DNA of 44,674 nt from an uncultured Duncaniella sp. (GCF_910577345.1 NZ_CAJTMT010000027.1:1-44674); one strand, 5' to 3'. Counted from the stretch's first letter, positions 16,105 to 24,840 are shown. A program made the numbers and translations. The notes: generated by a model not told the origin, from the sequence alone.

Positions 16105-17151
16105 CTACGGCTCCAAAGGATAAAGGAGCGAGGCATCGAAGCGAGGAAGCGCGACGAGATGCAGCTGTGAGGGTGGTGCGTCAGGTTCGTTGAGGCAATC
16201 GAAACCGGAGCCAAGATTCTTCACGCCTACAGTTGCCAGTGCGGTTGCGACAGCACCGAGGGCTTTCTGAGGCGTGTTGTTGTCATGCGACAGATGGCAG
16301 AGGAACACGTTGCGAAGACGTGGCGTGTAGATGTCGGCGAGAAATTGCGCAGTGACGCGGTTGTCGAGATGTCCGTTGGCCGCCTCGATTCTTGCCTTAA
16401 GATACTCCGGATAGCGCCCCTCGCGGAGCATCTGGAGGTCATAGTTGGCCTCGATGACGATGTGGGTTGCACGGCGCATATAGTAGTCGACGCGCTCGCT
16501 GATACAACCGAGGTCGGTGGCCACTGCGAAATTCACATCGCCGTGGGTGATGAAATAGCCAGCGTTGTCGGCTCCGTCGTGCATCACGTCGAAGGCCGTA
16601 ATCTCAAAATTGCCTATTTTGAAGGGGAATTCCTTGTAGATGGGCGCATGGTAGTCCTTGATGCGGCGCGACACATTGTGGCGGCGTAGTATGCCGTTGA
16701 GGGTCTTCGGGGTGCAGTAGACACGCAGATGGCGGTAGCGACGCAGAAGTCCGTAGACATCGCGGATGTGGTCGCCATGATCGTGGGTGAGACAGATACC
16801 CTTCACCCTCTCCATCGAAACACCGTTGCGACGCAGTCCGTCGACGACTTTCGCAACCTCCACTCCGGCATCAATCAGGAAACCACCCTCGCGGTCGCCG
16901 ACGTAGGAGCAGTTGCCTGAACTGCCACTGCCGAAACTCATGAAAAACACCTTGTCGGCGACATTCATCGGCGGCAATTCGTCGATGGTGTCGCTGTTGA
17001 CTGTCTCACGGTTCATCTGACGTGCGATTTCTTCCATTTTCTTTTCGGGTATGATACGGAAATCGCTTCCGGCCTCAGTATTGAAGTCGTCAAGACCGTC
17101 AAAGAGGCCGGGCATACGTCGTCCCGATGATATTTTGCGTGATTTTGCCAA
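16105..17151 (-). CDS. MBL-fold metallohydrolase, YycJ/WalJ-like nuclease
   Basis: This 348-residue protein has FGSGSSGNCSYVG near residue 73 and the metal-binding THDHGDH signature near 125, with later His/Asp ligands in DVMHDGADN, ATDLG and CHLSHDNN. This set is characteristic of the YycJ/WalJ branch of single-domain metallo-beta-lactamase exonucleases linked to DNA repair. About 70 extra residues precede the fold and look like a low-conservation N-terminal extension, which is normal for this group in Bacteroidetes. It is encoded just downstream of the RsmI-like gene, separated by a short heptad repeat. Confidence 0.9.
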   Translation of the reverse strand: MAKSRKISSGRRMPGLFDGLDDFNTEAGSDFRIIPEKKMEEIARQMNRETVNSDTIDELPPMNVADKVFFMSFGSGSSGNCSYVGDREGGFLIDAGVEVAKVVDGLRRNGVSMERVKGICLTHDHGDHIRDVYGLLRRYRHLRVYCTPKTLNGILRRHNVSRRIKDYHAPIYKEFPFKIGNFEITAFDVMHDGADNAGYFITHGDVNFAVATDLGCISERVDYYMRRATHIVIEANYDLQMLREGRYPEYLKARIEAANGHLDNRVTAQFLADIYTPRLRNVFLCHLSHDNNTPQKALGAVATALATVGVKNLGSGFDCLNEPDAPPSQLHLVALPRFDASLLYPLEP

Positions 17152-17159
17152 GGAGTAGA

Positions 17160-17195
17160 TAGTTGTGGGTTGTTAGTTTTGAGTTGTCAGTAGTT
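17160..17195. repeat. Short heptad repeat between rsmI-like and MBL genes
   Basis: A few GTTNTNA-type heptads (GTTGTTA, GTTTTGA, GTTGTCA) lie between the MBL gene start and the RsmI-like stop. They overlap the last few bases of the latter. The family is the same as at 8545-8757 and 9928-10042. Confidence 0.7.
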
Positions 17196-17891
17196 CAGCA
17201 GGAAGATTGTAGGGATTTTGTCGTAGTCATATTTGCACCGCGCCCATTTGGAGAGCGGGAGGGTCAGGATGGTCTGCTGCGGGCCGGTGATGTCGGAGGC
17301 CACACAGAGTTTCAGCCCGGGAGGCAGTGTCGATGCAAGCTCGGCTATCAGCTTATTGTTGCGGTAGGGTGTCTCGATGAATATCTGCGTCTGATTCTCA
17401 CGGCGAATGCGCTGCTCGAGTTCGCGCAGACGTGCGGTGCGCGCCTTGGCCTCGTGGGGAAGATAGCCGATGAAGGCGAAGCTCTGTCCGTTGAAGCCCG
17501 AACCCATCAGCGAGAGCAGGATGCTCGACGGCCCGACGAGCGGAACGACCTCATAGCCCTTCTCCTGGGCGATTGCAACGAGGTCGGCACCGGGGTCTGC
17601 GATGGCCGGACATCCGGCTTCGGAAATCACCCCGACAGGGTGGCCTTCGGCAAGCGGCGAGAGCATGGCTGGAATCTCTTCGGGCCGGGTATGCTCGTCG
17701 AGGACGGTAAATGTCAATGAGTCGATGTCGATATTCCGGTCACAGCGTTTGAGAAAACGGCGCACTGTGCGGACATTCTCGACCACGAAATGCTTCACTC
17801 CGCGTATGATTTCGAGATTCCCGTCGGGAATCACGTCGGTCACCGGAGCGTCGCTCATGGTCGACGGTATGAGATAGAGCGCGGCTTTCAT
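17187..17891 (-). CDS. RsmI-like SAM-dependent tetrapyrrole-methylase-fold methyltransferase
   Basis: This 234-residue protein shows YLIPSTMSD at the N-terminus, the glycine-rich VISEAGCPAIADPGADLV, and LVGPSSILLSLMGSGFNGQSF. These are hallmarks of RsmI, which 2'-O-methylates C1402 of 16S rRNA. It is a little shorter than E. coli RsmI and lacks its C-terminal HTH extension. Bacteroidetes often carry such a shorter paralogue besides the full-length one, so the exact RNA target is uncertain. The stop of sufB and this start share one base (TAATG), implying coupled translation. Confidence 0.88.
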   Translation of the reverse strand: MKAALYLIPSTMSDAPVTDVIPDGNLEIIRGVKHFVVENVRTVRRFLKRCDRNIDIDSLTFTVLDEHTRPEEIPAMLSPLAEGHPVGVISEAGCPAIADPGADLVAIAQEKGYEVVPLVGPSSILLSLMGSGFNGQSFAFIGYLPHEAKARTARLRELEQRIRRENQTQIFIETPYRNNKLIAELASTLPPGLKLCVASDITGPQQTILTLPLSKWARCKYDYDKIPTIFLLNY

Positions 17892-19363
17892 TATCCTACG
17901 GAGCCTTCAAGTGTGATCTGCAGGAGGTTCTGTGCCTCGACGGCAAACTCCATCGGGAGCTTGTTCATGACCTCCTTTGCATAGCCGTTGACAATCAGAG
18001 CGATGGCCTCTTCGGTTGGGATACCGCGCTGATTGCAATAGAAGAGCTGGTCCTCGGAAATCTTCGATGTCGTGGCCTCATGCTCGACAATGGCGGTGTC
18101 GTTGAGCACGTCAATGTAGGGGAAGGTGTGGGCGCCGCACTTGTCGCCCATCAGGAGCGAGTCACACTGGGTGTAGTTGCGGCATCCTGTGGCATCCTTG
18201 GCCACCTTGACGAGTCCTCGGTAGGAGTTCTGCGAATGTCCGGCGGAGATACCCTTGGAGACGATTGTCGACGAGGAGTTCTTGCCGATATGTATCATCT
18301 TTGTGCCGGTGTCGGCCTGCTGATAGTTCTTGGTCACGGCTACGGAGTAGAATTCTCCGCGCGAGTAGTCACCCTTCAACACACATGAGGGGTATTTCCA
18401 AGTGATGGCCGAACCGGTCTCCACCTGTGTCCACGAGAGCTTCGAGTGGTCGCCACGGCAAAGGCCGCGCTTTGTCACGAAGTTGTAGATACCGCCGCGC
18501 CCCTGGGCATCGCCGGCATACCAGTTCTGGACGGTGGAATATTTGACCTCCGCACGGTCCTCGACCACGATTTCCACGATTGCGGCGTGAAGCTGATTCT
18601 CATCGCGCATCGGGGCGGTGCAGCCTTCGAGATAGCTGACGTAGGCATCATCGTCGGCCACGATAAGCGTGCGCTCGAACTGGCCTGTGCCTGAGGCGTT
18701 GATGCGGAAGTAGGTCGAGAGTTCCATCGGGCAGCGGACTCCCTTGGGGATATAGACAAACGAACCGTCGGAGAACACGGCCGAGTTGAGCGCCGCGAAG
18801 AAGTTGTCGCGGTAGCTCACCACTGAGCCGAGATATTTCTTCACGAGGTCGGGATAGTCCTTGACGGCTTCCGAGATGGAGCAGAAGATGATGCCCTTCT
18901 CGGCGAGCTTCTCGCGGTGGGTGGTCTTCACGCTGACGGAGTCCATCACCGCGTCGACAGCCATTCCGGCAAGAGCTTTCTGCTCCTGCAAGGGTATGCC
19001 GAGGCGGTTGAATGTATCGAGAAGCTGCGGGTCCACCTCGTCGAGGCTTTCGGGTCCCTTGGCCTTAGCGCGGGGCTCGGCGTAATAGCTGATGGCCTGA
19101 TAGTCGATGGGCGGAATGTTGAGATGCGCCCAGTCGGGCATCTTCAAAGTCTCCCAGTAGCGGAAAGCCTTCAGACGGAATTCGAGCAGCCATTCCGGCT
19201 CCCCTTTTTTGGCTGAGATGAGACGCACCACCTCCTCGTTGAGCCCGACGGGGATGATGTCGGTGTCGATGTCGGAGGTGAAGCCGTATTTATATTCATC
19301 GGAGGTCGCGCTCTTGATGAGCTGATCGCTGTCCTTGGGATTGTTTTTCTCTTTTGTTTCCAT
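17891..19363 (-). CDS. sufB: Fe-S cluster assembly scaffold SufB
   Basis: With the start at 19363 (METKEKNNPKDSD) the protein is 490 residues, as expected; in-frame starts further up would overlap cvpA. It carries the SufB beta-helix core with EGCTAPMRDENQLH and the conserved tail motif CGAHTFPYIDVLND. SufB forms the SufBC2D scaffold that builds Fe-S clusters with SufC ATPase. Here sufC, sufD and sufS are not next to it; sufB instead lies between cvpA and an rsmI-like gene. GAAGAA just before the start may serve as ribosome site. Confidence 0.95.
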   Translation of the reverse strand: METKEKNNPKDSDQLIKSATSDEYKYGFTSDIDTDIIPVGLNEEVVRLISAKKGEPEWLLEFRLKAFRYWETLKMPDWAHLNIPPIDYQAISYYAEPRAKAKGPESLDEVDPQLLDTFNRLGIPLQEQKALAGMAVDAVMDSVSVKTTHREKLAEKGIIFCSISEAVKDYPDLVKKYLGSVVSYRDNFFAALNSAVFSDGSFVYIPKGVRCPMELSTYFRINASGTGQFERTLIVADDDAYVSYLEGCTAPMRDENQLHAAIVEIVVEDRAEVKYSTVQNWYAGDAQGRGGIYNFVTKRGLCRGDHSKLSWTQVETGSAITWKYPSCVLKGDYSRGEFYSVAVTKNYQQADTGTKMIHIGKNSSSTIVSKGISAGHSQNSYRGLVKVAKDATGCRNYTQCDSLLMGDKCGAHTFPYIDVLNDTAIVEHEATTSKISEDQLFYCNQRGIPTEEAIALIVNGYAKEVMNKLPMEFAVEAQNLLQITLEGSVG

Positions 19364-19370
19364 TATTTCT

Positions 19371-19964
19371 TCATTCATGAATAGAACGGGAGACTGTCTT
19401 GCTTTTGTCTGTTTCGACAGGGGTCGCCTCTTCATTTCCCGAGGCATTTTCGGTGTCCTTTTCCACGGGATGGATGGTGTCGAGGACCCACGGTGCGAAT
19501 CCAATCGTCCACTCGACCGCCTTCCCTCCTGCCAGTCGCGAGTCGGCTATCAGATGGGTGTTGGGGAAGCAGACAATGTAGAGGTTGAGCAGGAGGCTCA
19601 CCACAAGTCCGTATTTCGCAACCGAGAAGGCCGCGCCCGCGATATGGTCGAGGGGAGCGAGGAGCACGATGTGGCTCACCGTATGGAGCAGCTTGGCCAC
19701 AAGTATCACGGCATAGTAGGCCACGAGATATATCACTCCGTTTGCCAGAATCGACACCGCATAGTGCGATATTGACGACCCGGCCTGCCAGTCGGGATGA
19801 TTGTCAAAGAAAATCTGTTCGACCGTCCCGCCAAACATGCGGCAGGCGATGATGGCTATCACGATAGCCGCTACCGAACCGAGCTGCGTGATGATTCCCT
19901 TGCGGAAACCAAGCCACGCCGAAACAATAAAGATCAGGAGTAAAATTATGTCTATGGCTGCCAT
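19371..19964 (-). CDS. CvpA-family membrane protein
   Basis: This 197-residue protein has four predicted membrane segments. The N-terminal one, IDIILLLIFIVSAWLGFRKG, is the CvpA/colicin V production signature, with later helices around residues 30-45, 65-90 and 105-125. A charged, Thr/Glu-rich C-terminal tail (about 150-197) lies in the cytoplasm or periplasm. CvpA homologues affect envelope integrity and biofilm; their molecular action is poorly known. A minus-strand -7 element TAATTTTG lies at 20008-20015. The stop overlaps the sufB upstream region, so the genes likely form one operon. Confidence 0.85.
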   Translation of the reverse strand: MAAIDIILLLIFIVSAWLGFRKGIITQLGSVAAIVIAIIACRMFGGTVEQIFFDNHPDWQAGSSISHYAVSILANGVIYLVAYYAVILVAKLLHTVSHIVLLAPLDHIAGAAFSVAKYGLVVSLLLNLYIVCFPNTHLIADSRLAGGKAVEWTIGFAPWVLDTIHPVEKDTENASGNEEATPVETDKSKTVSRSIHE

Positions 19965-20059
19965 GAAGTTTCTATTGCCCCTCCCCTATGGAAAAGGATA
20001 TTCGATGCAAAATTAACAAATTATTCCCTAACTCAGTTGAAAAGAGAGGATAAATTAAC

Positions 20060-20094
20060 GGGTGTGTGGCAAAATTCACAGCATCCCACACCCC
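20060..20094 (-). terminator. Probable terminator after the toxin-antitoxin operon
   Basis: On the minus strand GGGTGTGG (20086-20093) pairs with CCACACACCC (20060-20069, with a 2-nt bulge), and a T-containing stretch follows. It lies 3 bp past the toxin stop and before the cvpA promoter region. Confidence 0.5.
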
Positions 20095-20096
20095 AA

Positions 20097-20402
20097 TTAT
20101 TCCGCATCACTTTTCCGCAAGGATGTCTCCATCGCCTTGTCGTAGGCCTGTCCGCGCGACGTCAGATAACGGAAAAACACGACATCGTCGACCACCTCTA
20201 TATGGAAGGTGAAAAAAGCCCTGCGGCTGCCCTCTCGGATGCGATAGACATGCCTGAATCCTGTCAGCTTCCTGCAATCGGTAATCTCTCCCAATGTCTT
20301 GGCCCGACCGACTTCATCAAGCATTGCCAGAGCCGACCGAAGCTCCTTCCCGTTGAGACGTTCAAGACTTCTGGCAAAATCTTTTGAAAGCCTGTAGTTC
20401 AT
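20097..20402 (-). CDS. RelE/ParE-family toxin
   Basis: This 101-residue protein fits the RelE/ParE fold: an N-terminal helix pair (DFARSLERLNGKELRSALAML), then CRKLTGFRHVYRIREGSRRAFF, VVFFRYLTSRGQAYDK and a short C-terminal tail. Related toxins cleave mRNA at the ribosome or poison gyrase; which of these cannot be told here. The start codon overlaps the antitoxin stop by 4 bp (ATGA), the normal arrangement with the antitoxin first. No truncation is evident. Confidence 0.75.
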   Translation of the reverse strand: MNYRLSKDFARSLERLNGKELRSALAMLDEVGRAKTLGEITDCRKLTGFRHVYRIREGSRRAFFTFHIEVVDDVVFFRYLTSRGQAYDKAMETSLRKSDAE

Positions 20403-20674
20403 CCTCGACCGGCTTTTTCGCGCAAGCGTCTGAGAAGCGCATCCTGCTCTGTCTCGGAAATCATCACCGAACCCTCCGGCCGTGTCTCAAGCAGATAGGA
20501 ATAGATTGTCTCGTCATCCGTTTTTTCGGTCGCCTCAATCACCATTGTCTCGATAAGGCGTTTGACACTCGTCCCCATCATTGCAGCCTGGACGGCAAGC
20601 CGACGGCAGATATCGTTTGGAAGTTCTATCAGTTTCTTGGTCTTCTCTGACCCGTTTAATGCCACAGTATTCAT
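20399..20674 (-). CDS. Ribbon-helix-helix-like antitoxin
   Basis: Starting at 20674 (MNTVALNGSEKTK), the protein is 91 residues; an upstream in-frame Met would place the start inside the promoter. KKLIELPNDICRRLAVQAA reads as a short beta strand followed by a helix, as in ribbon-helix-helix repressors. The C-terminal half is charged (EATEKTDDET...LLRRLREKAGRG) and likely wraps the toxin. It is expected to neutralise the downstream RelE/ParE-type toxin and repress the shared promoter. Confidence 0.75.
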   Translation of the reverse strand: MNTVALNGSEKTKKLIELPNDICRRLAVQAAMMGTSVKRLIETMVIEATEKTDDETIYSYLLETRPEGSVMISETEQDALLRRLREKAGRG

Positions 20675-20695
20675 ACTCGGATATAATTTATAATG

Positions 20696-20726
20696 CAAAT
20701 ATAACATATATATATGATATAACAAA
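20696..20726 (-). promoter_or_regulatory. Promoter and operator-like palindrome of the toxin-antitoxin operon
   Basis: On the minus strand TTTG (20723-20726) is followed by 19 bp and TATATTTG (20696-20703), a full match to the Bacteroidetes pattern. The spacer is an imperfect palindrome, TATAACATA..TATGATATA (20702-20721), a good candidate for the antitoxin operator. Confidence 0.75.
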
Positions 20727-20758
20727 ACTCCCGCCGCCTCCTCCCCGGCTTAGGCTTC

Positions 20759-20784
20759 GCGCTCCGGTGGAGTGCTATTTTTTC
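20759..20784 (+). terminator. Orphan plus-strand terminator
   Basis: GCGCTCC (20759-20765) pairs with GGAGTGC (20769-20775), with one G-T pair and a 3-nt loop, and is followed by TATTTTTTC. No plus-strand gene ends here. It could end an antisense transcript running across the toxin-antitoxin genes. Confidence 0.45.
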
Positions 20785-20866
20785 ATAAAATATAATATGT
20801 GGTAAAAAAAAATCACTTTTCCGCAGGGGGATTTAAGGTTTATCCCAAGGTCTGCAATCGGCTTAA

Positions 20867-20945
20867 GTTGCAACATCAGCGACACTTATGTGTCATTAGC
20901 GCAACATCCATTTTAAACAAAAACCATGAATTAACTCTAACTTTG
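20867..20945 (+). promoter_or_regulatory. Dyad and -7 element upstream of the large lipoprotein
   Basis: GTTGC (20867-20871) pairs with GCAAC (20901-20905) and encloses the hairpin GACAC-TTAT-GTGTC (20881-20894). It is followed by a -7 element TAACTTTG at 20938-20945. The -33 box is poor (TTTT, 20911-20914, 23 bp away). The dyad is a candidate activator or repressor site. Confidence 0.5.
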
Positions 20946-21019
20946 TCACAAGTTTAAACAAACCAGAATCAATCTTGCCTATGCATAAAGCCATACACAT
21001 CACAAAAAGCTAATCATCA

Positions 21020-21080
21020 GGAGAATACGCATAGGAGTATCCTCCTTCTCACCTCGCCTTCCGTCCTTCTCCCGGAAGGC
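21020..21080 (+). promoter_or_regulatory. Two hairpins in the 5' leader of the large lipoprotein gene
   Basis: GGAG/CTCC plus ATAC/GTAT form a hairpin at 21020-21045. GCCTTCCG (21056-21063) pairs perfectly with CGGAAGGC (21073-21080). From the -7 element the leader is about 180 nt long. Such a structured leader in front of a highly expressed gene may protect the mRNA. Confidence 0.55.
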
Positions 21081-21133
21081 ATAACCTTAAACGAGAACAA
21101 AATTAAACTTTTCTAACTAATTTAATTAAATTT

Positions 21134-24100
21134 ATGAAGAAAAAATTTGTAAAAGTTGCTCTTCTGTCGGTGCTGACTTGCGGTCTTCCCGCAACATTCA
21201 CCTCCTGCGACGACGACGGCTGGAAAGACCGCACCAACGTCCTCGACGAGGAGATGGCTGAAAAGGGCGAGCTCATCGACAAACTGAGCGATCAAATCAA
21301 CACCCTTAATACCCAGATTGCACAGTACAAGGCTGAGGGTGAAGCTGCTCAGAAGGCTGCCGACGCAGCTATGGCAGCTGCAAAAGATGCCGATGCTGCC
21401 GCTCAGCTTGCTGCTCAGGCTGCTGCTGAAGCAAAACAGCAGGCTGCTGAGGCTCTTAAAGCTAACTATGAGGCTCTTAAGGCTCTCATCGATGCAAACG
21501 CTAGCGAAATCGCTGCAAATACTGGTAAAATCAACGACAATGCCGGTACAATCGCTAAGATTCTTGAATCCCTCAAGGGCTATACAACTAATGATCAGCT
21601 CTCAGATGTGGTTAAGGACATCAACGATAAGCTTGAGGCTGCCGGTGTGAAGTCTGACGCGGCATTTGATGAACTTAATGGAACCGTTGCCGGTATCAAT
21701 GCTGCCATTGCCGTTCTTAATGGACAGGCCGAAGCGCTTGGTCTGGATATTACCAATCTTAAGAACGCTACTGAGAAGCAGCTCGGCACTCTTGAAGAAA
21801 ATCTTCTCGCAGGCGATAAGCTTCTTCAGGATCAGATTGATGCTGTCAAGAATGAACTTAAAAATCTTGAAATAGCATCAAACCTTGAGCAGTTTACCAA
21901 ATTCATTGCTGAAACTGAAACTCAGCTTGATGCCCTTAAAAAATATGACGAGGAGCTGAATAGCAAGCTGTCTTCAGCTGACAATGCCATCAAAGAGAAT
22001 CAGGCTAAGATTGCTGCTCTCACCACCGAACTCCAGAGTGCGGCTGCACAAGCTGCTGCAAACGCAGAGTTAATCACAAAGCAGGCTGCACTTATTAAGG
22101 CTAACGGCGATGCCATCGACGAGCTTAACAACAACGTTATCCCCGCTCTCTCAGGCCACATCGGTGCTATCGATGCACAGCTCTTCACTATGAGCGAAGA
22201 GATGGATCGTCTTGCTAACAGCGTTAACGCCATCACTCCTCAGCTCGTAACATTCGTGCTTGATCAGCTTCGTGGTCTCGTATTCATCCCCAACACATTC
22301 GTTGGTGGTATCGAGAGTGCTCTCTCGTACAATATGGTCTATAATCCTCTTGTTACCAATCCTTCAACTCCTGCAACCTTTGATTACAATAATTTCAAGG
22401 TTAGCGGTCAGAAGAACTGGTTGCGTACTGCGTCTAAGGATACTGACAATTTCCATCCTATTACAGAGATTTCTTACCACATGAACCCGACCAGTGCTAA
22501 GGTTGAGTTCAAGGATCTTAAGATTGTCTCCAACGATGCTGAAATCATCTCACGTGCATCTTCTGCAAACATTGCACTTGATGGTTCTTACAACGACAAC
22601 AAGGGTCTCAGCATTGCTGACGGTGTCCTCACTGTAGCTATCAACGGTGATGCTCCCCTCTACAATGCTTCCAATAAGAAGATGCCTGTATTCGCTCTTC
22701 AGGCTAACGTCTACACTGAGAACAAGGAGGATGGCAAGACTGAAGTGACCACCGTTACTTCTGACTATGCTATGTTCGCTCAGATGGACATCACCCCCGG
22801 TGCTATTGTAATCAACCCCCAGACTTTCCTTGAGGAATATGGCGCAGCTCAGGCCCGTGGCAACAAGGAAGTTTACACTGAGATGAAGAATGTTCTTGAC
22901 AACGTTCAGACTGTGAATGTTGCATGGAACGGTACTGCCGATCTTCTCAAGATTATGAACATCACCTATACTGACAACCAGCGTGGTCAGGAAGGCGTAT
23001 GGCTCTCTCCCGAGGAGTGGGGCAAGTTCAACCTTAAGATGAACTTCTCTCTCATCGACTACACTATCGGCGCAAGCACCGTATCTGAAAGCTCTTGGGC
23101 TTCTATCGATCCCGAGACCGGTGTCATCACTCCTTGTGTAAACGGCGATGCTTCCAAGCAGTCTACCGACGAACTCGGTCACATGCCTCTCGTTTATATC
23201 ACTGTAACCGAAGGTGACAACGTAGTTCTCCAGGGCTTCATCCGCATCAAGATTACACCTACCGTTGACGACTATAAGACTGATGTTCTTACTTACAATA
23301 ACATCGACTTCGGTTGTGGTACTGCAAGTGGAGCTGAAACAAATGAAAACATCCTCAATATGATGCTTTCTGTAACCGGTCTTAGCGAAGATGTATTTGT
23401 GGCACACTACACTCCCGTTCTCGTATCGACTGGTGATGATGTAATGACTCAGTTCCAGAATATTGAGGGAACATGGTCTGATACAGAAGGTCTTGGTGAT
23501 GTTCGCTTCCATGGTCTGAGCGCTAATGGCAAGCATGAATATCATTTCGATTGGTACCTTGATACTGAGGCCCAGCAGAAGGCTTACGAAGCAGCAAACC
23601 ATGTTGGCACTACCTATGTATGCTTCGAAAGTGATGATGCTGACGTTTATCCCTACGTTTATCTGCCCATGCAGGTAGCCGTTAACGCTAAGCCCGTTGC
23701 AAATGTAGAGGCTAAGATGGAAGCTCGCTGGTTCCGCAACCTCACCACTGCACTCCTTAATATCCAGCAGCCTACCAACGGTTATCAGCCTACGACAATT
23801 GTGACTGACCTCAATCTTCTCTGGCAAGGTTCTAAGCCCACTTTCAAGCAGATTTCAGGTAAGCCCGAAATCAAGGCTGAAACATACGCTACTCAGAACG
23901 GTCTCGCCGGTGGTTATCGTTACTATTTCCCCGACGTTCAGAAGGACGTTGACGGTATTAAGTTCACTGTAACCAATAAGACTAACCCCTGCCTCGTTGG
24001 TAACCATAAGGAATCTAATGCCAATATGAGTAACCACGCACTCATGGTTGTTGAAAACGGAGCATTCGTAAGCAACGGTGAATATAGCAATGATGCCATC

Positions 24101-24811
24101 TATGCGAATGGTAAACTTCTCGCTACTCTTGATCAGGCTACTGGTATTGTAACTCTCGCTGAGACTCCCGAGGCTCAGGAGCTTCTCAACAAGTATGCTT
24201 CTGACGGCAATGGTCTTGACCGTACAAATGCTAAGCTTCAGGTTCAGGTAGGCGTAGTTGCTTACAACGAATGTGGCATTGCCCTCGAACTCAACGAAAA
24301 CTCTGTAATTCCCGCAACTTTCCTCCGTCCTATCAATATTGTCAATACTCAGAAGACCATTGACTTTACTGATGCTATTGCAAATGGTTCGAAGTGGGAT
24401 GTATATGATCTTCTTGACTTCTCTGACTGGCGCAGTGTAAACTTTAGCGGTCAGGAATGGCTCTTCGCTTACTACAACGTGAAGGGTGTGAAGGTTAACC
24501 TTGATAAGATGGAGACCAATGCTGGTACTATCAATAGCGCTCCTGATAAGTTTGTTGTTGACCCGAGCGTCATTGCTGCCTTCAGCATAGAACCCGATCC
24601 CGAGGGAACCATCACTTATCCTGACTACCTGATTAATTCAAGCAGCAGCAGTGATGTGGCCAATCTCGTAAAGAAGGGCTTTGGTAAGATTGTTTACGAT
24701 AATACCAAGCTCAATGTCAAGGAATTCAAGGTTCGCATTCCGATTACTATCCAGTATGGTCTTGGCGAATTTGATGTAATTGTTCCCTGTACTGTAAAGG
24801 CTACTTTATAA
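21134..24811 (+). CDS. Large surface lipoprotein with Ala-rich N-terminal coiled coil
   Basis: This 1225-residue protein has a lipoprotein signal peptide ending in FTSC, with acidic residues DDD right after the Cys, as in the Bacteroidetes surface-export signal. Residues ~35-130 are an Ala/Gln-rich coiled coil. About 150-370 are further helical segments with repeated LNGQ/TAQ/NNN phrases. From ~380 on, beta-rich domains follow. The N-terminal part resembles the region annotated as PL29 lyase N-terminal-like in Muribaculaceae proteins, but I see no lyase site and would not call it an enzyme. Codon use is strongly biased, unlike nearby genes, implying high expression. It may be a surface-coat or stalk-like protein. 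A terminator follows at 24841. Confidence 0.8.
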   Translation: MKKKFVKVALLSVLTCGLPATFTSCDDDGWKDRTNVLDEEMAEKGELIDKLSDQINTLNTQIAQYKAEGEAAQKAADAAMAAAKDADAAAQLAAQAAAEAKQQAAEALKANYEALKALIDANASEIAANTGKINDNAGTIAKILESLKGYTTNDQLSDVVKDINDKLEAAGVKSDAAFDELNGTVAGINAAIAVLNGQAEALGLDITNLKNATEKQLGTLEENLLAGDKLLQDQIDAVKNELKNLEIASNLEQFTKFIAETETQLDALKKYDEELNSKLSSADNAIKENQAKIAALTTELQSAAAQAAANAELITKQAALIKANGDAIDELNNNVIPALSGHIGAIDAQLFTMSEEMDRLANSVNAITPQLVTFVLDQLRGLVFIPNTFVGGIESALSYNMVYNPLVTNPSTPATFDYNNFKVSGQKNWLRTASKDTDNFHPITEISYHMNPTSAKVEFKDLKIVSNDAEIISRASSANIALDGSYNDNKGLSIADGVLTVAINGDAPLYNASNKKMPVFALQANVYTENKEDGKTEVTTVTSDYAMFAQMDITPGAIVINPQTFLEEYGAAQARGNKEVYTEMKNVLDNVQTVNVAWNGTADLLKIMNITYTDNQRGQEGVWLSPEEWGKFNLKMNFSLIDYTIGASTVSESSWASIDPETGVITPCVNGDASKQSTDELGHMPLVYITVTEGDNVVLQGFIRIKITPTVDDYKTDVLTYNNIDFGCGTASGAETNENILNMMLSVTGLSEDVFVAHYTPVLVSTGDDVMTQFQNIEGTWSDTEGLGDVRFHGLSANGKHEYHFDWYLDTEAQQKAYEAANHVGTTYVCFESDDADVYPYVYLPMQVAVNAKPVANVEAKMEARWFRNLTTALLNIQQPTNGYQPTTIVTDLNLLWQGSKPTFKQISGKPEIKAETYATQNGLAGGYRYYFPDVQKDVDGIKFTVTNKTNPCLVGNHKESNANMSNHALMVVENGAFVSNGEYSNDAIYANGKLLATLDQATGIVTLAETPEAQELLNKYASDGNGLDRTNAKLQVQVGVVAYNECGIALELNENSVIPATFLRPINIVNTQKTIDFTDAIANGSKWDVYDLLDFSDWRSVNFSGQEWLFAYYNVKGVKVNLDKMETNAGTINSAPDKFVVDPSVIAAFSIEPDPEGTITYPDYLINSSSSSDVANLVKKGFGKIVYDNTKLNVKEFKVRIPITIQYGLGEFDVIVPCTVKATL

Positions 24812-24840
24812 TATAGCAGATCCAAATTGATAACACTAAT

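Noticed and set aside
22550..23827. 425-residue frame antisense to the large lipoprotein
   Set aside because: It is produced by the strong codon bias of the real gene on the other strand.
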